This document shows, piece after piece, positions 1 through 5,674 of a stretch of 5,716 nt of DNA. A model generated the notes under the pieces. It was given only the letters and a program-made list of their open reading frames with translations, made no database searches and had not been told where the DNA came from. Positions within the stretch are counted from its first letter, which is position 1. Every line of letters begins with the position of its first letter. Source of the stretch: Cellvibrionales bacterium. Lineage in GTDB: Bacteria > Pseudomonadota > Gammaproteobacteria > Pseudomonadales > JAHEGP01. The DNA is taken from assembly GCA_024645065.1 (NCBI GenBank), contig JAHEGP010000202.1, positions 1 through 5,716 on the forward strand, read 5' to 3'. The translations under genes and the position numbers were made by a program.

Positions 1-39
1 TAAAAATAACGCGCCGGCGATGCGGGTCAGGATTCTCAA
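1..39 (-). CDS. Possible N-terminal fragment of an exported or membrane protein, cut by the window edge
   Basis: Only 13 codons are visible, starting with TTG at 39 and leaving the window at position 1. They read M-R-I-L-T-R-I-A-G-A-L-F-L, a short basic n-region followed by a hydrophobic run, as at the start of a signal peptide or first membrane helix. A G-rich Shine-Dalgarno-like run (GGGGGA on the minus strand, positions 46-51) sits 6 bases before the TTG, which is the main reason for proposing a start here. No ATG or GTG lies in frame in the 50 or so bases upstream. It would follow the rsmE-like gene on the same strand after a gap of about 124 bp. The product family cannot be told from so little, and the call could be wrong. 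Confidence 0.35.
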   Translation of the reverse strand, partial: MRILTRIAGALFL

Positions 40-93
40 TGGTATTCCCCCGGGACTGTTGCTAGCTTGGTTTGGCCTGGCGCTAGTGTAACG

Positions 94-112
94 GGATTGC
101 ATTTTGCAATCC
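94..112. repeat. Perfect 8-bp inverted repeat between rsmE-like gene and the next minus-strand start
   Basis: The arms ggattgca (94-101) and tgcaatcc (105-112) are perfectly complementary around a 3-base loop. On the minus strand the hairpin lies 52 bases beyond the stop of the RsmE-like gene. No U-run follows it in that direction (the next bases are CGTTACACTAG), so it is not a classical intrinsic terminator. It could be a processing or attenuation hairpin, or a protein-binding palindrome in front of the next gene. Confidence 0.5.
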
Positions 113-163
113 AGAAGCGGCTTGTGGACCAGTGGTGCTGGCCCGGCGCTGCCAACAGCAGGG

Positions 164-874
164 CTAGCCAAACAATTTGGCAACCCCATAAGTGATCGCG
201 TTTTCCACCCGCAGAACCCGCGGACCATAAGCCAGGGTTGCAAATCCGGTTTGCTGCAGCAACTTGATCTCATAGTCGATAAACCCGCCCTCCGGTCCTA
301 TCGCCAGTACACTGGGTACCCAGGACACGGTCTTCTGGGAAGCAGTGCCCCCGGGGTGGGCCACCAGGGCCTGTCGAGTGCCAATTACAAGCGCTAGCTC
401 GTCTTCAACAAACGGCCTGAAAAGGCGTTTTAACTCAACCCGTGGCAGGTGGGTATCCCGTGCCTGCTGCAGGCCGTCGATGAGCGCGGACTTGATTGCC
501 GCAGGTTCCAATGCCGGAGTTTGCCAGAAGCTTTTTTCGACCCGGTAACTGTTGATGATGATCAGGTGTTCGACGCCCAGCTCGCAAACACTGCGCAATA
601 TCCGCCGCAGCATCTTGGGGCGGGGCAGTGCGAGTATCAGCGTCAGGGGCAGCTTGGGAGGGGGTTGCTTGTCCAGTGTGACCCTGAGTCGCAACTCTTG
701 CCCGGTGATCGATTCGACCAGGGCACTACCTGCCAGGCCGTTGAGCCTGCCGACCCGCAGGGTGTCTCCGATGCTGGCGCGATGAACCTGGGTGATATGC
801 CGGTGTCGATGGTCGCGTAACACCGCCCTGGACTCATCGATAAAGTCCCCGGCCTCGAGGATAACCAGGTTCAC
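164..874 (-). CDS. RsmE-family rRNA (uracil-N3)-methyltransferase, MNLxxLE-type
   Basis: A 236-residue SPOUT-class, SAM-dependent RNA methyltransferase of the RsmE family, whose founding member methylates U1498 of 16S rRNA in the assembled 30S subunit. Length is normal for the family. The N-terminal ~70 residues form the PUA-like RNA-binding part. The C-terminal knot shows LPRPKMLRRIL (about residues 83-93), the SAM-loop motif GPEGGF (193-198), and GPRVLRVENA (217-226), which corresponds to the family's LGxRILRxETA. The start MNLVILEAGDF and the stretch YRVEKSFWQTP match, as I recall, a second RsmE-like lineage found in Pseudomonas and relatives rather than canonical E. coli RsmE, so I leave the symbol blank. 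The start codon is GTG and overlaps the rimO stop as GTGA, implying translational coupling. One oddity is Asn225 where ETA normally has Thr. The family call is firm; the exact target base is inferred. Confidence 0.9.
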   Translation of the reverse strand: MNLVILEAGDFIDESRAVLRDHRHRHITQVHRASIGDTLRVGRLNGLAGSALVESITGQELRLRVTLDKQPPPKLPLTLILALPRPKMLRRILRSVCELGVEHLIIINSYRVEKSFWQTPALEPAAIKSALIDGLQQARDTHLPRVELKRLFRPFVEDELALVIGTRQALVAHPGGTASQKTVSWVPSVLAIGPEGGFIDYEIKLLQQTGFATLAYGPRVLRVENAITYGVAKLFG

Positions 875-2262
875 GAGGTGCCTGTGGCCTGCCCCCGGTT
901 TTCAGCGCTACCCTCATTGGAATCTTCATACACAGGTTCCGCCCAGAGGTCGTAGTCGTCGGCATCTGTGATTTTCACCAACAGGGCATCCCCCGGGAAG
1001 GTGTCGGTGAATCTATTCAGAAAAACCTTGCCGTCGATTTCAGGGGCATCGGCATAACATCGCCCCACTGCGCCGTCCTCGGTCACCTCGTCAATGAGCA
1101 CTTCCAGTTGTTGGCCGATACGGGCCTCGAGGCGCCGGGCGGAAATCCGCTGTTGTACCTGCATGAATCGCTCCCAGCGCTGCTGCTTGATGTCATCGGG
1201 TACGGGGTCAGCCAGTGCATTCGCGCTCGCGCCTTCCACCGGCGAGTATTGAAAGCAGCCCACGCGATCGAGCTGGGCTTGCTCCAGCCAGTCCAGCAGC
1301 ATTTGAAATTCCGCTTCGGTCTCGCCCGGGAAACCGACAATGAAGGTAGAGCGAATAACCAGTTCAGGGCAGATTTCCCGCCACGAATGAATGCGCTCCA
1401 GGGTTTTATCCTGGTTGCCCGGGCGCTTCATCAGCTTGAGTATTCGCGGGCTGGCATGCTGGAACGGAATGTCCAGGTAAGGCAGTAAATGGCCCGCCGC
1501 CATCAGGGGAATCAGTTTATCGACATGGGGGTAGGGGTAGACATAGTGCAGCCGCACCCAGATGCCGAGTTTTGCCAGTTCGACGCACAAATCCTGCATC
1601 CGGGTCTCGACCATGTTGCCCTCAACCCGGTCGAGCTTGTATTTCACATCGACCCCATAGGCGCTGGTGTCCTGGGAGATTACCAGCAATTCGCGCACCC
1701 CGGCGGCGGCCAGCTGCTTCGCCTCGGCCACCACCTCGGAAATATCTCGGCTCACCAGGTCTCCCCGCAGCGCGGGAATAATGCAGAAGCTGCAGCGATG
1801 ATTGCAACCCTCGGAAATCTTCAAGTAGGCGTAGTGACGCGGCGTCAGCTTGATTCCCTGGGGCGGCACCAGGTCGACCAGCGGATTGTGTTCAGCCCGG
1901 GTCGGCGGTATCACCTGATGCACAGCGCCCAATACGCCCTGGTAATCGGCGGGACCGCTAACACTGATCACCCCGGGGTTGGCGGCCATGATCGCACTGG
2001 CATCGGCACCCTTGCCCATGCAGCCGGTGACGATCACCTTGCCATTTTCCTGCATCGCCTCGCTGATAGCGTCCATGGACTCTTGCTTGGCGGAATCGAT
2101 AAAGCCGCAGGTATTGACCACAACCACATCGGCACCTTCATAGTCGGGGCTTATTTCGTAACCATCGAGCCGCAGTTGGGTGAGAATGCGCTCGGAATCC
2201 ACCAGCGCCTTGGGGCAGCCCAAACTGATGAACCCCACGCTCTTTTTGCTTGAATTGGTCAT
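871..2262 (-). CDS. rimO: Ribosomal protein S12 methylthiotransferase RimO
   Basis: A 463-residue radical-SAM enzyme that adds a beta-methylthio group to the conserved aspartate of ribosomal protein S12 (Asp88/89 in E. coli). The N-terminal UPF0004 domain carries Cys16 (SLGCPKALVDSE), Cys52 (NTCGFI) and Cys81 (TGCMGK) for the auxiliary 4Fe-4S cluster. The radical-SAM motif is Cys153-x3-Cys157-x2-Cys160 in GCNHRCSFCIIPALRGDLVSR-like context, essentially RimO rather than MiaB. A TRAM domain (about 375-445) follows, then a ~20-residue polar tail. E. coli RimO is 441 residues, so length fits. I chose ATG at 2262 because homology begins at once (KSVGFISLGCPK). The frame is open to 2391, but those 43 codons look unlike RimO. 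The Shine-Dalgarno is weak (AGGA about 16 bases upstream). It is first in a two-gene unit with the RsmE-like gene, so both products modify the small ribosomal subunit. No convincing promoter was found by eye. Confidence 0.97.
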   Translation of the reverse strand: MTNSSKKSVGFISLGCPKALVDSERILTQLRLDGYEISPDYEGADVVVVNTCGFIDSAKQESMDAISEAMQENGKVIVTGCMGKGADASAIMAANPGVISVSGPADYQGVLGAVHQVIPPTRAEHNPLVDLVPPQGIKLTPRHYAYLKISEGCNHRCSFCIIPALRGDLVSRDISEVVAEAKQLAAAGVRELLVISQDTSAYGVDVKYKLDRVEGNMVETRMQDLCVELAKLGIWVRLHYVYPYPHVDKLIPLMAAGHLLPYLDIPFQHASPRILKLMKRPGNQDKTLERIHSWREICPELVIRSTFIVGFPGETEAEFQMLLDWLEQAQLDRVGCFQYSPVEGASANALADPVPDDIKQQRWERFMQVQQRISARRLEARIGQQLEVLIDEVTEDGAVGRCYADAPEIDGKVFLNRFTDTFPGDALLVKITDADDYDLWAEPVYEDSNEGSAENRGQATGTS

Positions 2263-2265
2263 TTT

Positions 2266-2409
2266 ATGTGCAAATCTGTCCTGTTGATGATCGGCGCTGG
2301 CGATGTGGCCCGAATACTGCATCGCTTTGTCGAGAAGGGAGAGCATGCGGTCAGCGCGGGCTTCTGTAAAGGCGTAATGTCCGCAAAGCAAATTCGGGCA
2401 GCGGATTGA
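2266..2409 (+). pseudogene. Possible relic of an SDR/NAD-dependent epimerase N-terminus
   Basis: A 47-codon frame starting at ATG 2266 and ending at TGA 2407-2409. It begins M-C-K-S-V and continues VLLMIGAGDVARIL, then HRFVEKGEHAV. This is the shape of a first Rossmann beta-strand, a glycine-rich turn (Gly10-x-Gly12-x-x-Ala15) and the following helix, as in atypical SDR epimerases whose N-termini read like KSVLIVGxGDVxxRL. After residue 47 there is a stop, and the downstream plus frames are interrupted, so a full-length enzyme (about 270-300 residues) cannot be encoded. The ATG lies only 3 bases from the rimO ATG on the opposite strand and lacks a Shine-Dalgarno. I infer a truncated, decayed gene once divergent from rimO. 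A chance resemblance on the strand opposite the old rimO leader is the main alternative. Confidence 0.3.
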
Positions 2410-2572
2410 TGCGGGTCGAAGTGTTGACGCGGTCGCGTCCTGCCTGCCATCGAGGGTTCATTGCTGATTATCGGCTGAGTCCGCGGCGCCCGGGGTCCAG
2501 CGCAGGCCCGTTCTGCAAGCCGAGAGTTGCTTTTTGCGGAACTATTTTGTGAACTTGCCTGAATGCCGCCGA

Positions 2573-2600
2573 TTGTCTGCTGCATGTTGATTGGTACAAT
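2573..2600 (+). promoter_or_regulatory. Predicted sigma-70 promoter for the CE15 lipoprotein (extended -10)
   Basis: The -35 candidate TTGTCT (2573-2578) is followed after 16 bp by TACAAT (2595-2600), preceded by TGG, which makes an extended -10. Transcription would start near 2607 and give an untranslated leader of about 85 bases. Assigned by eye only. Confidence 0.5.
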
Positions 2601-2691
2601 GCAGCAATACCAACACGGCCGTTGACCTGTTGGGGGGTTTTGGGCGTAGGCAATCTTATCAGCGATTTGCGTGGCGAGCCACCAGGGCAAA

Positions 2692-4260
2692 ATGATGACA
2701 AAACCAGTGCGACGGAAGGGTATGCGGCTACAAGCGTTATTACTTTCAGGGCTTATCACCGCCTGCAGTCACCCCCTTGAAATAGTCGGAGAGGGCGACA
2801 TCCTGTCTGCGAGCGGAACCCGCGACTGCAGCCTGGCGGACTTTAGGGCGGGCAAGGACAAGTGCACCAGCAACCTGGTTGTGAATGCCTATCAGGAGAC
2901 CTATACCGCAGCGCCTGCCAGCGGTTGGGAATTCGACAAGTGGCTCAATTATTGCGAAACAAATACCTCGCCTTCCTGCCGCTTTAATGTGCCCGCCAGC
3001 GAAGTCGGCAAGCATTGGGGAAAGTCGGCGCCGCCGCTCGTTGCCGTGTTTCGCGAGACGGTACAACCTACCCGGTACCCCTATGGCTTGCCCGATCCCC
3101 TGGTCAGCGAAAGCGGCAGTCCAATCCTAGAGCCATCGCAGTGGTATTCACTTCGGCGCCCGGAAACCCTGGAGCTCTTTGCAGAGCACATATACGGCCG
3201 CACGCCCGCTGGTGCTTTGTCCAGCCGCTACTACGATTTCGAGGTCGATCGCAATGCGCTCGGCGGGATCGCCACTCGCAAGCAACTGCGACGGGAACTA
3301 AAGAATTCCCAGGGGTCTGTAGTTCTGGACATACTCCTCTACTTGCCAAACGAGGGAGCGGGGCCCTACCCGGTTTTCCTCGGGCTTAACTTCAACGGTA
3401 ACCACACGATCAACAGTGACTCGAATATTCGCCTGCCGCGAGGTTGGGTAGAAGCTACCGAGAATAATCGTGCATCGGCAAACGACCGGGGTAACCGCAA
3501 ACAGCGCTGGAACGTCGAAGAGCTGATAGCCCGGGGATATGGGGTCGCGACGGTATACTACGGCGATATGGATCCCGACTACGACGATGGCTTCCAGAAT
3601 GGCGTGCATCCCCTGTTCTACAGCGCCGGCGCATCTGAACCAGCGGCGAATGAGTGGGGGTCCATCGGGGCATGGGCATGGGGTCTGAGCAGGGTACTCG
3701 ACTACCTGCTGGTCGACCCCGAGGTCAGTCCTGGCGAGGTCGCGGTCATGGGCTTTTCGCGTCTCGGCAAGGCCGCTCTGTGGGCCGCCGCCCAGGACGA
3801 GAGATTTGCCATGGCGATCAGCAATAATTCCGGGACTCTCGGTGCTTCACTGTCGAGGCGCGAGGGCATCGCCCAGGGCAAGGAGCCGCTGTCACAAATT
3901 AGCAGTAGGTTTGGGTATTGGTTTGCCCGCAACATGGCCCAATACGTCGACAATCCGGGGCTTTTGCCGGTCGACCAACATCAGTTGATTGCGCTGATTG
4001 CGCCACGTCCGGTCTATATTGCCAGTGCCAGCAACGATTTGTGGGCTGACCCGCTGGGTGAATTTGAAGGCGGGAAGTACGCCAGCAAAGTGTATCAACT
4101 ATTGGGTAAGGACGGGTTTTTTGGGTCACAGTCCCCGGCGTCCCATGAACAAATCGACAGCGTGGTGGGCTATCACCTTCGACCCGGGAACCACGAAGTG
4201 ACCCTGTATGATTGGCAGCGGTTTATGGATTTTGCCGATCTTCACCTCGGGGGAGGCTAG
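2692..4260 (+). CDS. Lipoprotein: InlB-repeat-like domain fused to CE15 glucuronoyl-esterase-type hydrolase
   Basis: A 522-residue envelope esterase. Residues 1-25 are a lipoprotein signal: basic n-region (KPVRRKGMR), hydrophobic core and lipobox I-T-A-C with Cys25. Residues ~27-122 form a small beta domain with four cysteines (46, 58, 88, 96) and a GWEFDKWLNYC stretch, like the divergent InlB B-repeat domains of secreted bacterial enzymes. Residues ~130-520 are a CE15-type alpha/beta hydrolase: GLNFNGNHT (231-239), WAWGLSR (328-334), nucleophile Ser356 in GFSRLGKAALWAA, LPVDQH (425-430), NDLWADPLGEF (448-458), and catalytic His501 in YHLRPGNHEV followed by YDWQRFMDFAD. CE15 enzymes cleave esters of (4-O-methyl)glucuronic acid, typically between xylan and lignin; many homologues are labelled acetylxylan esterase. 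The classical Glu position (Ser+23) is Asn379, so Asp449 or Asp453 is the likely acid. An AGGG Shine-Dalgarno (2684-2687) suits ATG 2692 or the adjacent ATG 2695; GTG 2671 is less likely. True substrate unknown. Confidence 0.88.
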   Translation: MMTKPVRRKGMRLQALLLSGLITACSHPLEIVGEGDILSASGTRDCSLADFRAGKDKCTSNLVVNAYQETYTAAPASGWEFDKWLNYCETNTSPSCRFNVPASEVGKHWGKSAPPLVAVFRETVQPTRYPYGLPDPLVSESGSPILEPSQWYSLRRPETLELFAEHIYGRTPAGALSSRYYDFEVDRNALGGIATRKQLRRELKNSQGSVVLDILLYLPNEGAGPYPVFLGLNFNGNHTINSDSNIRLPRGWVEATENNRASANDRGNRKQRWNVEELIARGYGVATVYYGDMDPDYDDGFQNGVHPLFYSAGASEPAANEWGSIGAWAWGLSRVLDYLLVDPEVSPGEVAVMGFSRLGKAALWAAAQDERFAMAISNNSGTLGASLSRREGIAQGKEPLSQISSRFGYWFARNMAQYVDNPGLLPVDQHQLIALIAPRPVYIASASNDLWADPLGEFEGGKYASKVYQLLGKDGFFGSQSPASHEQIDSVVGYHLRPGNHEVTLYDWQRFMDFADLHLGGG

Positions 4261-4311
4261 CAGGGAGTTGTTGCTTCTACAGGAATGATGAGCGGTTGCC
4301 CCAGGGAAAAA

Positions 4312-4375
4312 GCGCCGGCGGCCAGCAATCGGAATGGATGAGCCGGGAGCGATCCCGGTGACCCCCTGCCGGCGC
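4312..4375 (+). ncRNA. Candidate structured RNA / 3'-end element with nested hairpins
   Basis: An outer stem pairs gcgccggcgg (4312-4321) with ctgccggcgc (4366-4375): ten pairs including one G-U. Nested inside, ccggga (4343-4348) pairs with tcccgg (4353-4358) around GCGA, a GNRA-type tetraloop. At the base of the inner stem a G-U pair (4342/4359) is followed by potential tandem G-A pairs (4340/4361 and 4341/4360), reminiscent of a kink-turn. It begins 51 bases after the esterase stop. No U-run follows, so a simple intrinsic terminator is unlikely. It could be a 3'-UTR stability element, a REP-like palindrome, or a leader/riboswitch-like RNA; I recognise no known riboswitch core. Pairing was read by hand. 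Confidence 0.4.
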
Positions 4376-4472
4376 GAGTTGTTGAGGGCGATTGTCAGGG
4401 TGTTTGCGTAAGTAACTGTTTAAATGTAGAAAGTGACTGCGGTTATTGGAGCAGTTTCAGCGCCAAAGTGCG

Positions 4473-4501
4473 TTGAAATGGACGGTTTTAGTTGGCATAA
4501 T
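4473..4501 (+). promoter_or_regulatory. Predicted upstream promoter (P1) of the ompA-family gene
   Basis: TTGAAA (4473-4478) and CATAAT (4496-4501) are separated by 17 bp, and TGG directly precedes the hexamer to make an extended -10. Each box differs from the sigma-70 consensus at one base. The start would be near 4508, leaving a leader of about 84 bases before the ATG. Confidence 0.6.
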
Positions 4502-4529
4502 CTCGAGACTTCGCAATCTTGCGTAGGGC

Positions 4530-4556
4530 TTGAGCAGGTAGGGGTTGGATTATAAT
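4530..4556 (+). promoter_or_regulatory. Predicted downstream promoter (P2) of the ompA-family gene
   Basis: A perfect TATAAT (4551-4556) lies 15 bp after TTGAGC (4530-4535). The spacer is short, so the site may need an activator or be weaker than its -10 suggests. The start would be near 4563, with a leader of about 29 bases. The -10 box is embedded in a 14-bp palindrome listed separately. Confidence 0.5.
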
Positions 4557-4559
4557 CCA
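4546..4559. promoter_or_regulatory. 14-bp perfect palindrome over the P2 -10 box, candidate operator
   Basis: TGGATTATAATCCA reads identically on both strands and contains the whole TATAAT of P2. A dimeric regulator bound here would block RNA polymerase directly, while transcription from P1 would have to pass through it. No regulator is encoded in the window. The central TTATAA is itself self-complementary, so part of the symmetry follows from having a TATAAT box. Confidence 0.4.
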
Positions 4560-4591
4560 CGTTGTATAACGGAAAAAGGGAACTTAAAATC

Positions 4592-5674
4592 ATGAAGAAG
4601 AAAATGAGTTTAGCAGTCGCAGCTGCGGTACTGGGCTTGAGTGCCGGCGCGGGCGCGCAGGGGATATATTCCGATACCGGCTTCGGCGCCGAGATAGCTG
4701 GCGGCTGGTACTGGCCGGATTCCGATTTTGACCTTGATGACGGTTCAGCCTGGGGCGTGGGTCTGGAGTACCGTTTTGACGAGCACTGGGCGCTTCAGGG
4801 CTGGTACATCAAGACCGAAAATTTCGATACCACCAACGACGATGGCGATTTCACCTTCACCGCCGGTGATGGCGACGTCGAGAATATTTTCGGCGCTCTG
4901 ACATATTACTTCAGCAACGGCAGCTGGCAGCCCTACGTATCTATCGGTGGTGGTCAGGCTAGCTATGATTTCGACATCGGGGATGACGATCTCTGGCAAT
5001 TCAACGTTGGTGCTGGCTTGAAATGGCATATCACCCCGGGCTTCTTCCTGCGGGGTGAAGGACGCTTGTATACCGGCCAGGGTAACATCGATACCTCACT
5101 GCTCGTCAGTCTGGGCTATCTGTTTGGCCAGCATGCCAAGTCGGCTCCCGTGCTGGACAGCGATGGCGACGGTGTGATGGACGATGCGGATGCATGTCCT
5201 AATACCGCCTATGGTGTCGACGTTGACAGCTCAGGTTGTGCAGTAGGCGCCGGCATGGACAGTGACGACGACGGCGTGGCTGACAACATTGACCAGTGCC
5301 CGCAGACGATCCTGGGTGCGCTGGTGGATGAAACCGGTTGTGGCTACCAGCTGACTGGCGCGCATTTCCAGTTTGATTCTGCTGAGCTGAACCTGGATGC
5401 GGACACCATACTGAATGAAGTTGCCGAACGGATGGCAGACAACCCGGGAATTTCCCTGACCGTCGGTGGGCATACCGACTCAGTGGGAGACGAGGACTAC
5501 AACCTCGACCTGTCTGAGCGCCGCGCCCAGGCAGTGGTTGACTACCTGACAGGCCGTGGCGTCGATGCCGCGCGACTTGACGCAGTAGGGTACGGCTCTT
5601 CCATGCCCGTTGCGAGCAATGATACCGCCGAAGGTCGTTCAGCCAACCGCAGGGTTGTGTTCGTTCGCGACTAA
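4592..5674 (+). CDS. OmpA-family outer membrane protein with TSP3 calcium-binding linker
   Basis: A complete 360-residue outer-membrane protein thought to link the outer membrane to peptidoglycan. Residues 1-22 are a Sec signal peptide (M-K-K-K then an Ala-rich core, cleavage after A-G-A, mature from Gln23). Residues ~25-182 form an eight-strand OmpA-like barrel, rich in aromatics, Gly and Asp and ending LLVSLGYLFG. Two thrombospondin type-3 repeats follow: DSDGDGVMDDADACP (189-203) and DSDDDGVADNIDQCP (223-237), with Cys202, 216, 236 and 250 likely paired; such Asp ladders bind calcium. The OmpA C-terminal domain (~257-360) has FQFDSAEL, GHTDSVGD and LSERRA; Asp296 and Arg311 match by 15-residue spacing the diaminopimelate-binding Asp271 and Arg286 of E. 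coli OmpA. I chose ATG 4592, preceded by GGGA at 4578-4581, because the upstream TTG at 4562 would put ten polar residues before the signal peptide. Tandem promoters lie upstream; it is probably transcribed separately from the esterase. Confidence 0.95.
   Translation: MKKKMSLAVAAAVLGLSAGAGAQGIYSDTGFGAEIAGGWYWPDSDFDLDDGSAWGVGLEYRFDEHWALQGWYIKTENFDTTNDDGDFTFTAGDGDVENIFGALTYYFSNGSWQPYVSIGGGQASYDFDIGDDDLWQFNVGAGLKWHITPGFFLRGEGRLYTGQGNIDTSLLVSLGYLFGQHAKSAPVLDSDGDGVMDDADACPNTAYGVDVDSSGCAVGAGMDSDDDGVADNIDQCPQTILGALVDETGCGYQLTGAHFQFDSAELNLDADTILNEVAERMADNPGISLTVGGHTDSVGDEDYNLDLSERRAQAVVDYLTGRGVDAARLDAVGYGSSMPVASNDTAEGRSANRRVVFVRD

Larger units (their letters stand above)
2263..2691. other. 429-bp divergent intergenic region between rimO and the esterase lipoprotein
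   Basis: This gap separates the minus-strand rimO start from the plus-strand esterase start and must hold the promoters for both. A good plus-strand promoter is visible near 2573-2600; none is clear for rimO. The rimO-proximal 150 bases contain a short plus-strand frame resembling an NAD(P)-binding domain N-terminus (listed separately). Beyond it, all three plus frames have stops and nothing recognisable. A 6-bp stem with a 12-base loop (ccaaca 2610-2615, tgttgg 2628-2633) would fall in the esterase leader and is followed by gggg-tttt; it could be a weak attenuator or chance. Confidence 0.6.
4261..4591. other. 331-bp intergenic region between esterase and ompA
   Basis: No coding sequence is visible. 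The first half contains a compact two-part inverted-repeat structure (4312-4375) without a U-tract. The second half holds two tandem promoter-like sites and a 14-bp palindrome leading into the ompA-family gene. A 9-base direct repeat, gagttgttg, occurs at 4265-4273 and 4376-4384, bracketing the structured element asymmetrically. The stretch 4385-4470 shows nothing I recognise. Confidence 0.7.

Noticed and set aside
1489..2253. Long plus-strand open frame (254 codons) inside rimO
   Set aside because: It is fully antisense to a textbook RimO; its His- and Gln-rich translation is what GC-rich coding DNA yields on the opposite strand and matches no family I know.
2263..2391. N-terminal extension of RimO by 43 codons
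   Set aside because: The frame is open, but RimO similarity begins directly after the ATG at 2262 and no family member I recall has this leader.
2515..2535. Terminator-like gcaa/ttgc stem followed by ttttt
   Set aside because: The stem is only 4 bp with an 8-base loop and no upstream transcription unit needs terminating there.
2259..2759. Minus-strand open frame of 166 codons whose stop overlaps the rimO ATG as ATGA
   Set aside because: The overlap looks like coupling, but the translation is low-complexity (Ser, Arg, Pro, Ala), has no recognisable domain, and its start lies inside the esterase signal peptide on the other strand. I treat it as chance.
4265..4384. 9-base direct repeat gagttgttg as target-site duplication of a small mobile element
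   Set aside because: The enclosed 102 bp have no terminal inverted repeats at both ends, the left repeat is 38 bases from the palindrome, and a low-complexity 9-mer recurring in a few hundred bases is not rare.
4562..4591. TTG at 4562 as start of the OmpA-family protein
   Set aside because: It coincides with the predicted P2 transcription start and would place polar residues ahead of a perfect Sec signal peptide.
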